From the NCBI GenBank assembly GCA_028873815.1, contig JAPPNN010000004.1, positions 16,829 through 80,828 on the forward strand: a stretch of 64,000 nucleotides of DNA, written 5' to 3'. Positions within the stretch are counted from its first letter, which is position 1. The number at the start of each line of letters is the position of its first letter. The notes below the pieces were generated by a model that was given only the letters and a program-made list of their open reading frames with translations, was not told the origin of the DNA and searched no databases. The DNA comes from Gemmatimonadota bacterium. Lineage in GTDB: Bacteria; Gemmatimonadota; Gemmatimonadetes; Longimicrobiales; Gaopeijiaceae. Positions 58,042 to 64,000 of the stretch are shown piece by piece. The translations under genes were made by a program, and so were the position numbers.

Positions 58042-58284
58042 CTAGGCGGTAGGAACGACCTTCCGTCGCACCGGCGGCTCGATGCCGTCCTCGATCATGC
58101 TTTCGATATAGAGGCGCTTGGCATCCTCCAGGTTGGCCAGTGCCTCATCCGGTGTCGTTCCGTGACTCTCGCAGCCGGGCAATTCGGTCACGCGGGCGAC
58201 ATAGCACGGGGTGCCGTCGGTGCAGTCCTCGAGAGTAACGGTCTGCTGGTAGGGGACGGACAGGTAGTGCTGAATGGTCTTCAT
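58042..58284 (-). CDS. hicB: HicB-type antitoxin
   Basis: 80 residues. The partial RNase-H-like HicB fold is seen: QTVTLEDCTDGTPCYVARVTELPGCESHGTTPDEALANLEDAKRLYIESMIEDG, with the ELPGC-x-(S/A)-x-G-x-T motif. The ATG overlaps the toxin TGA by four bases, and the order hicA-hicB is typical. No DNA-binding domain follows, so it is the short kind. Confidence 0.85.
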   Translation of the reverse strand: MKTIQHYLSVPYQQTVTLEDCTDGTPCYVARVTELPGCESHGTTPDEALANLEDAKRLYIESMIEDGIEPPVRRKVVPTA

Positions 58285-58550
58285 CGGTTTTGCCGGTGCT
58301 CTTCGTCGGCCTTCTGAAGGTGTTCCAACTGGTTGATGAGTCGGAGTGCGGTGGTAATGTAACCCTTCGGGAGCGAGCGGTGCCGTGCAACGGTGGCCCG
58401 GAGCTGCCGATAGGCAGGGTGAGAATAGACTGTGTGGTTGCCACCTTCACGCTTGGTGAAGCCGTAGCTGAGGTAGATTCGGTCGAGATCTTTCCATCCC
58501 CAACCACTTTTCGAGGCGGACATACGCTTCCGGAGCTTCTCGGCGGACAT
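58281..58550 (-). CDS. hicA: HicA-type toxin
   Basis: 89 residues from ATG 58550. Double-stranded-RNA-binding-like fold with the active His in REGGNHTVYSHP, after LDRIYLSYGFTKR; the end GYITTALRLINQLEHL resembles the helix 2 of HicA. HicA toxins cleave mRNA independently of translation. The pair sits 112 bases after the dnaE2 stop, in the same direction. Confidence 0.78.
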   Translation of the reverse strand: MSAEKLRKRMSASKSGWGWKDLDRIYLSYGFTKREGGNHTVYSHPAYRQLRATVARHRSLPKGYITTALRLINQLEHLQKADEEHRQNR

Positions 58551-58662
58551 GGGACAGTCGGGTCTTGGGGCTGGAAGAATTCACAGTAGCTTCGTGCTTC
58601 GGGGAACTAGTGAAGGGGCAAATGCGGGGCGGCGCGATAGCTATGTGGGACGACTTTGACCC

Positions 58663-61600
58663 TCAATGAAAAAACCGCCCGCGCCCCACGAACGAGCCTG
58701 TGTCCCCACTCCCCCCCGCCTTCCCCAGCCCGGCCAGCCAGTTGTTCAGCGAATGAATCCGCTCGGCGATCACGTGGATCACCCCGTCGACCTTCTGGAC
58801 CTTGCCGCGGCAGAGCATCAGCCGCGCTGTGAGGGTGTCGCGGCGCTGGTTTTCGTAGATGGACGGGAAGACGACGAGGTTGGCGGTTCCGGTCTCGTCC
58901 TCCAGGGTGACGAACATCACGATCCCCTTCCCGGGGCGCTGCCGGGTCAGGACGATCCCCGCGACGGTGGTTCGGTCGCCGTCGGACAGCCCCTCGAGAC
59001 CCGCCGCGGAAAGCACGCCCCGCTCGTCCAGGCGCCGACGCAGCAGCGCGACCGGATGGTGCTTGAGCGACAGACCGGTGCTCCGGTAGTCGGCGGCCAC
59101 CTGCTCGCCCGCGGACATCGCCGGAAGGGCGGGCTCGGGACGGATATGGGGCGGCTCGAATAGAGGCAGCGGCCCCGCGTCGTCGATCGCCTTCACCGCC
59201 CAGGCGGCCTGCCGGCGGTCCAGCCCCATCGAGCTGAAGGCATCGGCGGCGGCCAGGCGGGTCAGAACGGCTGACGGAATCCCCAAGCGCCGCCACAGGT
59301 CGAGGGGCGAGCGGTAGCCGGGGACGCCAGAGGCGGGCGATGGGGTGTCGGTTGGGTGGGCAGCGCTCGGACGTCCGGCGATCAGCCGGGCCGCGTCCTC
59401 CTCCTTCAGCCCCCGGATCTGGCGGAGACCCAGGCGAAGAGCGAAGGGGCCGCTGGCGGGGCGGGCTCGCATCCCCTTTCCAACCCCCTCCAGCGTGCAG
59501 TCCCACTCCGAATGATTGACGTCGGTCGGGCGCACCTCGACCCCGTGGTCGCGCGCGTCCCGCACGATCTGCGCGGGCGCGTAGAAGCCCATCGGCTGGC
59601 TGTTGAGAAGCGCGCAGGCGAAGACTTCCGGATAGTGGCACTTCAGCCACGACGAGACGTAGGCGAGGTGGGCGAAGCTCGCCGCGTGGCTCTCGGGGAA
59701 GCCGTATTCGCCGAAGCCCTCGATCTGCCGGAAGCAGCGTTCGGCGAAGTCGCGGTCGTAGCCGCGCCCGGTCATGCCGTCGATGAACTTGTCCCTGAAA
59801 CGGTGGATCGTACCCGGATTGCGAAAACTCGCCATGGCGCGCCGCAGCTGGTCGGCCTCGGCGGGGGTGAAACCGGCCGCGACGATGGCGATCCGCATCA
59901 CCTGTTCCTGGAAGAGCGGCACGCCGAGGGTCTTCTCCAGCACCTGGCGCAGTTCTTCGGAAGGATACTCGACGGGCTCGAGCCCCTGACGCCGCCGCAG
60001 GTAGGGATGGACCATGTCGCCCTGGATCGGTCCGGGCCGCACGATCGCCACCTCGATCACGAGGTCGTAGAAGGTCGAGGGCTTCAGCCTCGGCAGCATC
60101 GCCATCTGGGCCCGGCTTTCGATCTGGAAAACCCCGACCGTGTCCGCCCGATGGATCATCCCGTACGTGGCCGGGTCCTCCTGCGGCACGCTCTCCAACG
60201 TGTAGCGAAGGCCGTACTTCTCCTTGAGCAGGGCGAAGGCCTTGCGGATGCACGAGAGCATTCCGAGTCCGAGCACGTCGACCTTGATCAATCCCAAAAC
60301 CTCCAGGTCGTCCTTGTTCCACTCGATGACCGTGCGGTCTTCCATGGCCGCGTTCTCGATGGGAACGATCTCGCAGAGTGGCCCGCGTGATATCACGAAA
60401 CCGCCGGTGTGTTGGGACAAGTGTCGGGGGAATCCGCACAGCTCCTGTGCCAGCTTCATGGTGAGCGCCAGACGCCGGTCGGAGGGGTTGAAGCCTTCTT
60501 CGCGGGCCCGTTCCTCGCCCACCGGCCGCGACCGCCACGAGACCATCGAGAGCAGCCGCCCGATCACGTCCTCGCTCAGGCCCATGGCCTTGCCCACGTC
60601 GCGCAGCGCGCTCCGGGCACGGTAGGTGATGACCGTCGCGGTCAGCCCGGCCCGGTCGCGTCCGTACTTGCCGTAGATGTACTGGATGACCTCTTCGCGG
60701 CGCTCGTGCTCGAAGTCGACGTCGATGTCGGGCACCTCGTCGCGCTCGGTCGAGATGAAGCGCTCGAAGAGGAGGTCGATCTGCGCGGGATCGACGGACG
60801 TGACGCCCAGGCAGTAGCACACCGCGGAGTTGGCGGCGGAACCACGCCCCTGGCAGAGGATGCCCAGTTCGCGCGCCTTCCTCACGATGTCCTCGACGGT
60901 GAGGAAGTAGGGCTCGTACTCCAACTGCGCGATGAGCGCGAGTTCGTGCTCGATGATCTTGCGCACCCTGGGCGGAATGCCGTCCGGATAGCGTTCGGCG
61001 GCGCCCGCCCAGGTGAGCGTGGCCAGCGTTTCGCGGGGGGCGCGGCCGTCGTCGGCGACCTCGTCGGGGTATTCGTAGCGCAGCTCGGCGAGGGAGAAAC
61101 GGCAGCGTTCGGCAATCCGGGTGGTGTTGGCGAGGGCGGCCGGGTGGTCGCGGAAGAGCCGGGCGAGTTCGGCGGGGGACTTGAGGTGGCGCTCGGCGTT
61201 GGCTTCGAGGCGCCAGCCGGCGTTGTCGATGGTGCAGTGCTCGCGGATGCAGGTGAGCGTGTCGTGGAGCCGGCGGCGGGAGGGGTCGTGCTGGTAAATG
61301 TCGCCGGTGGCGACGAGGGGGACGCCGTGGGTTTCGGCAAGGTCGGCGAGGCGGGCCAGGCGGCGATCGTCGTCGCCGCGGTGATAGTGGGTGGCGGCGA
61401 GGTGAAGTGGGGCGGCGAGGCGGTCGCGGTACCAGGCGAGGTCGTCGGCGAAGTCGTCGCCGGGCGTGACGGGCGGGACGGCGATGAAAACGTGGCCTGC
61501 GGGGTCGGCGGCGGCGGCCACGTCTTCACGGGTGAGATGGCATTCTCCCTTGGGCGCGCGCCGGCGTCCCGTGGTGATGAGGCGGGAGAGCGCGCCGTAA

Positions 61601-61872
61601 CCGTGCCGGGTGGTGGGGAGGCAGAGCAGGCTGGGACCGTCCTGCAGGTCGAGGCGGGCGCCGGGGATGAAGTGGAGGCCGGTGCGCTGGGCGGCCTCGT
61701 GGGCGCGCACGACCCCGGCCAGCGTGTTGCGGTCAGTGAGCGCGAGCGCGCGGTAGCCCAGTTCGGCAGCGCGCTCGACCATCTCGTCGGGGTGAGAGGC
61801 GCCCCTCAGAAAGGAGAAGTTGCTGGTGATCTGGAGTTCGGCGTATGCGGGGGTGGGGGCGGCAGGGGACAT
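58663..61872 (-). CDS. dnaE2: Error-prone DNA polymerase III alpha subunit
   Basis: 1069 residues from ATG 61872. PHP domain at the N-terminus (AELQITSNFSFLRGASHPDEMVERAAELGYRALALTDRNTL), polymerase core with the catalytic Asp motif VPDIDVDFEHERREEVIQYIYGKYG (near residue 400), the HTGGFVIS motif, tandem HhH and an OB domain. Lack of the polymerase-III clamp features and the length (about 1050) place it in DnaE2/ImuC rather than DnaE1. With ImuB it forms the SOS mutasome that copies across damaged bases. No imuA is in the window; it may lie upstream of imuB. Confidence 0.94.
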   Translation of the reverse strand: MSPAAPTPAYAELQITSNFSFLRGASHPDEMVERAAELGYRALALTDRNTLAGVVRAHEAAQRTGLHFIPGARLDLQDGPSLLCLPTTRHGYGALSRLITTGRRRAPKGECHLTREDVAAAADPAGHVFIAVPPVTPGDDFADDLAWYRDRLAAPLHLAATHYHRGDDDRRLARLADLAETHGVPLVATGDIYQHDPSRRRLHDTLTCIREHCTIDNAGWRLEANAERHLKSPAELARLFRDHPAALANTTRIAERCRFSLAELRYEYPDEVADDGRAPRETLATLTWAGAAERYPDGIPPRVRKIIEHELALIAQLEYEPYFLTVEDIVRKARELGILCQGRGSAANSAVCYCLGVTSVDPAQIDLLFERFISTERDEVPDIDVDFEHERREEVIQYIYGKYGRDRAGLTATVITYRARSALRDVGKAMGLSEDVIGRLLSMVSWRSRPVGEERAREEGFNPSDRRLALTMKLAQELCGFPRHLSQHTGGFVISRGPLCEIVPIENAAMEDRTVIEWNKDDLEVLGLIKVDVLGLGMLSCIRKAFALLKEKYGLRYTLESVPQEDPATYGMIHRADTVGVFQIESRAQMAMLPRLKPSTFYDLVIEVAIVRPGPIQGDMVHPYLRRRQGLEPVEYPSEELRQVLEKTLGVPLFQEQVMRIAIVAAGFTPAEADQLRRAMASFRNPGTIHRFRDKFIDGMTGRGYDRDFAERCFRQIEGFGEYGFPESHAASFAHLAYVSSWLKCHYPEVFACALLNSQPMGFYAPAQIVRDARDHGVEVRPTDVNHSEWDCTLEGVGKGMRARPASGPFALRLGLRQIRGLKEEDAARLIAGRPSAAHPTDTPSPASGVPGYRSPLDLWRRLGIPSAVLTRLAAADAFSSMGLDRRQAAWAVKAIDDAGPLPLFEPPHIRPEPALPAMSAGEQVAADYRSTGLSLKHHPVALLRRRLDERGVLSAAGLEGLSDGDRTTVAGIVLTRQRPGKGIVMFVTLEDETGTANLVVFPSIYENQRRDTLTARLMLCRGKVQKVDGVIHVIAERIHSLNNWLAGLGKAGGSGDTGSFVGRGRFFH

Positions 61873-61887
61873 GGCCCCTGCATGATA

Positions 61888-61909
61888 ACCGAATATATAC
61901 CGAATATCA
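61888..61909 (-). repeat. Two 11-bp direct repeats in the dnaE2 leader
   Basis: ACCGAATATAT is followed by ACCGAATATCA, in the 67-base gap between hicB and dnaE2. Eleven-bp periodicity puts both copies on the same face of the helix. The minus strand also shows TATATA as a possible -10. It may be a damage-response operator or promoter for dnaE2 separate from imuB. Confidence 0.45.
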
Positions 61910-61939
61910 ACTGATGTCCCGAGTGCGGCCTGTCCCGGT

Positions 61940-62155
61940 CTATCCTGACAGCGCGCTTGTGCTCCTGGGCTCCGGGATGGGATAACCGGACTCTTTGGCG
62001 GTATCGAGCCAGAGTGCGATTGCTTGCTCGATGTTCTCTCGAGCCGCTCTTTTCGTGAGGCCGTGAGCCATGCAGCCAGGGAGTTCCGGTACTCTGGCCA
62101 CGAAAGCGCGATCCTCGTCGCTCCACTGGATGGCGATCTCGTACCGATGATTCAT
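61940..62155 (-). CDS. hicB: HicB-type antitoxin between imuB and dnaE2
   Basis: 71 residues from ATG 62155 with GGGAG upstream. HicB pattern: YEIAIQWSDEDRAFVARVPELPGCMAHGLTKRAARENIEQAIALWLDTAKESGYPIPEP, the commonest short form of the family. Longer frame upstream belongs to a different phase of the toxin gene. The ATG overlaps the hicA TGA. It is followed by dnaE2. Confidence 0.88.
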   Translation of the reverse strand: MNHRYEIAIQWSDEDRAFVARVPELPGCMAHGLTKRAARENIEQAIALWLDTAKESGYPIPEPRSTSALSG

Positions 62156-62373
62156 TTTCGTTCTCCCAGTTGGTACTTGAGGATCACTCTGCGGACCTGT
62201 CGGACTTGATATGGCTTCGCGTGACTTCCGTCGCGCTGTAGAACAACCAGTTCCGAAAGTCCGTCCTTGTGAAAAATATGGTGACCGCCTCGTTGTCGCT
62301 CGGCAAAGCCCAGCTTTCGGAGCAGTCGACACAGGGCGTCAAAACGGACATTTGCGTCTGAAGTGGGCCTGAT
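62152..62373 (-). CDS. hicA: HicA-type toxin with no standard start codon, in frame with imuB
   Basis: The frame encodes RPTSDANVRFDALCRLLRKLG, the RGGHHIF active-site motif, LVVLQRDGSHAKPYQVRQVRRVILKYQLGER, a full HicA of about 73 residues. Relatives start with Met at the place where this frame has ATC (62373-62371). No ATG, GTG or TTG exists in this frame between the imuB TGA (62403-62401) and the toxin domain, and the frame is the same as that of imuB, nine codons after its stop. It is either a silenced toxin, one started at ATC, or one made by stop readthrough. Confidence 0.75.
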   Translation of the reverse strand: MRPTSDANVRFDALCRLLRKLGFAERQRGGHHIFHKDGLSELVVLQRDGSHAKPYQVRQVRRVILKYQLGERK

Positions 62374-62400
62374 GAAAATGGATTGGTTCTCAGTGCGAAC

Positions 62401-63999
62401 TCACGCGAAAACTCCATGCAGGAACCAACGTGGCCCGCCTTCCGGATACCCCGCTCCCCTCTCATCCGGCCCCTCCCGAAACAGCCAGTAGCGGCGACCC
62501 GCTTCATCCACGACCAGGTAGTAGTCGCGGCGCGGCTCCTCTTCGCGCCACCACTCGCACTCCAGCCGCTCAGGCCCTTCAAGGGCACGTAGCGGGTGGA
62601 AGCGGCCGCGATAGCGAAACCCAAGGGGCGCTCCGCCGGTTTCCGGGATGGCCTCCACCGGCTCCGGAGGCGAAAGCAGCCGCAACGGCCGACGGCGGTC
62701 CTCAGGCCATTTCACAGCCGACCCGGGTTGCACGCTCGACCCGGATTGTGCGGCGGACCTGGACCGCACGCCTGGCGAGGCTGCATGGCCGACATCGAGG
62801 GCCTGCCCACCGCCCCTGGCCCATCCCGTAGCCCGCTCCGGCAGCCAACTCTGCCGCGGCACCGGGCGCCCGATGCGGCCGAAGCCGAACCGGTTCCCCA
62901 GCCGGTCGAGAAGGTCCGCCAGCTCCTCCTCGTCGGCGGCCCGATATCCCCCCGCGGTCTCGCCGGAACAGTCGATCTGGAGTTCGTCGACGGTCTCGAC
63001 CACATCGGCGGCCAGCACGATCTCGTCGATTCCGAAGCCGGGCTCGACCTGCTCCAGCTTCTCGGCGAAAAGGCCCATGAGAGGCCTCTTTCGGCGCAGC
63101 GGACGACTGGTGCCGATGGTCACGGTCCGCCTGCCGCCGTCCACCCGGTTGCAGGTGAGGTGCAGCCGCCGTGCACCCTTGCCGGATCGGCCGAGCCTCA
63201 GACAGAGATCGTCCAGCAGCCCGTCGAGCGCCGCTCGCAGGTCCGCCGGCCTGGAGATCGGTTCGGCGAAGGCGCGCTGGGCCTCGCGCGGGGGCAGGGG
63301 CCGCAGCGGCTTGATCGGCTCGTCGATGATCCCCAGGGCCTGCTCGAGCCGCCTGACCGGTTCCATCCCGAAGCGCCGGATGAGTTCAACGGATTTTATG
63401 ACAAATAGTGCGGAGATTTTGTCCAATCCGAAGGAAGCAAGCCCGTCCGCCACATCGGCGCTCAGACGCAGGGCGGCCACGGGCAGCTCGGCCAGCGCAT
63501 CCTTCAGGCCGGACGGTCCGGCGCCGGCCGGCGCCACGGCGGGGCTATCGGCGCCGTAGTGCGCCAGCGCCCACGCGGCTCCGGGAGTGTCGGCGAGGGC
63601 CAGCCGCACGGTCAGCCCGAAATCTTCCAGCGCGGCCCGCAGCGATGCCGTGAGCGCCTCCTCGCCGCCGAAGAGGCGGGTGCAGCCGGCGATGTCGAGG
63701 AAGAGCGTGTCCACGCCGTCGGGCATGACGCGCGGGGTGAAGCGGTCCGCCCACCGGGCCAGTTGCTCCAGCGCCAGGGCGTCGCCCGCGGGGTCGGCGG
63801 GGCGGACGGCCACATCGGGTACGACGGCCCGCGCGTCGGCCAGGGGCATGCCGTGGTTGAGGCCCGCACGGGTGGCGCGCGGGTTGGCCGCATCGATGAT
63901 CAGCCGGTTGCGGCTCTCCGCGACGGTGACGAAGGGATGGGTGCGCGCTTCGGGACGGCGCCGGGCGAGCCTTTCGCTGGGCCACCAGGGAAGCCAGGC
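62401..63999 (-). CDS. imuB: ImuB-type Y-family polymerase-like protein (5' end outside window)
   Basis: The frame is open to the window edge; 532 residues are visible, missing perhaps 10-20 at the N-terminus. WWPSERLARRRPEAR, AANPRATRAGLNHGMPLADARAVVPD and FLDIAGCTRLFGGEEAL are ImuB/DinB-like, while the polymerase Asp/Glu pair typical of Pol IV is not evident, as usual for ImuB. The C-terminus ends in WFLHGVFA, the ImuB end motif. ImuB links the error-prone DnaE2 to the clamp. Followed by hicA in the same frame. Confidence 0.9.
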   Translation of the reverse strand, partial: AWLPWWPSERLARRRPEARTHPFVTVAESRNRLIIDAANPRATRAGLNHGMPLADARAVVPDVAVRPADPAGDALALEQLARWADRFTPRVMPDGVDTLFLDIAGCTRLFGGEEALTASLRAALEDFGLTVRLALADTPGAAWALAHYGADSPAVAPAGAGPSGLKDALAELPVAALRLSADVADGLASFGLDKISALFVIKSVELIRRFGMEPVRRLEQALGIIDEPIKPLRPLPPREAQRAFAEPISRPADLRAALDGLLDDLCLRLGRSGKGARRLHLTCNRVDGGRRTVTIGTSRPLRRKRPLMGLFAEKLEQVEPGFGIDEIVLAADVVETVDELQIDCSGETAGGYRAADEEELADLLDRLGNRFGFGRIGRPVPRQSWLPERATGWARGGGQALDVGHAASPGVRSRSAAQSGSSVQPGSAVKWPEDRRRPLRLLSPPEPVEAIPETGGAPLGFRYRGRFHPLRALEGPERLECEWWREEEPRRDYYLVVDEAGRRYWLFREGPDERGAGYPEGGPRWFLHGVFA

Positions 64000-64000
64000 G

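Noticed and set aside
58607..60820. 737-codon frame on the same strand inside dnaE2
   Set aside because: It is the +1 shadow of dnaE2, Arg/Pro/Gly-rich, and ends beyond the true stop only by chance.
62184..62624. 146-codon minus-strand frame over the imuB 3' end and hicA
   Set aside because: It lies in the wrong phase for both genes; the HicA motifs are in another phase.

Overview
The window is GC-rich, densely coding DNA with no rRNA, tRNA, CRISPR array or insertion sequence that I could find. The gene content points to a Gemmatimonadota bacterium, probably an uncultured marine or host-associated lineage. The pointers are many secreted 6-bladed beta-propeller lipoproteins, carboxypeptidase-regulatory-domain proteins, stand-alone TonB-plug-like lipoproteins, PorT-like barrels, secreted amidohydrolases and serine hydrolases, an ImuB/DnaE2 mutasome and many GTG starts with 4-base stop/start overlaps. 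This assignment is inference from gene content, not from a marker gene.

Layout. 1-7.8 kb: secreted beta-propeller proteins and a carboxypeptidase-regulatory-like protein, broken by a ParDE toxin-antitoxin pair and ending in a compact subtilase. 7.7-10.3 kb (minus): a cytochrome bc complex operon of Rieske protein, cytochrome b fused to a di-haem cytochrome c, and a 56-residue membrane protein. 10.4-14.6 kb (minus): an AraC-like regulator translationally coupled to a giant BTAD/AAA-ATPase regulator. 14.9-18.8 kb: a membrane protein with repeated winged-helix-like modules, a DsbA-like lipoprotein, an RDD protein and a zinc-ribbon tail-anchored protein. 18.9-22.7 kb: cobalamin adenosyltransferase, alpha/beta hydrolase, ferredoxin and an M20 peptidase. 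22.7-27.4 kb: plug-like and propeller lipoproteins, MaoC hydratase, acyl-CoA ligase and an outer-membrane barrel. 27.4-31.1 kb (minus): a regulator-modABC molybdate/tungstate operon. 31.2-38.5 kb: GPP34 protein, a GntR/serine hydrolase/FAD-oxidoreductase operon, a GNAT acetyltransferase and an S9 peptidase. 38.5-46.2 kb: a VapBC-like pair followed by a run of M19 dipeptidase, two amidohydrolases, D-aminoacylase and D-amino-acid dehydrogenase. 46.3-58.0 kb: a second VapC module, serine hydrolase, BNR/sialidase-like protein, amidohydrolases, CocE hydrolase, class II aldolase, barrel protein and apt. 58.0-64.0 kb (minus): imuB, a HicAB pair, dnaE2 and a second HicAB pair.

How the parts connect. 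The best regulatory observation is a 29-bp composite element with identical architecture (8-bp half site, 8-bp spacer, 13-bp palindrome) that forms the promoter of both the Mod regulator and the Rieske/cytochrome b operon 21 kb away. This suggests that the molybdate-type regulator also controls the bc complex. The 39-46 kb run reads as an envelope pathway that splits peptides or N-acyl-D-amino acids and oxidises the D-amino acid released. Three of its hydrolases have lost the first metal-binding motif of their families. At the mutasome locus a HicA toxin lacking a normal start codon lies in the same frame as, and directly after, the imuB stop codon.
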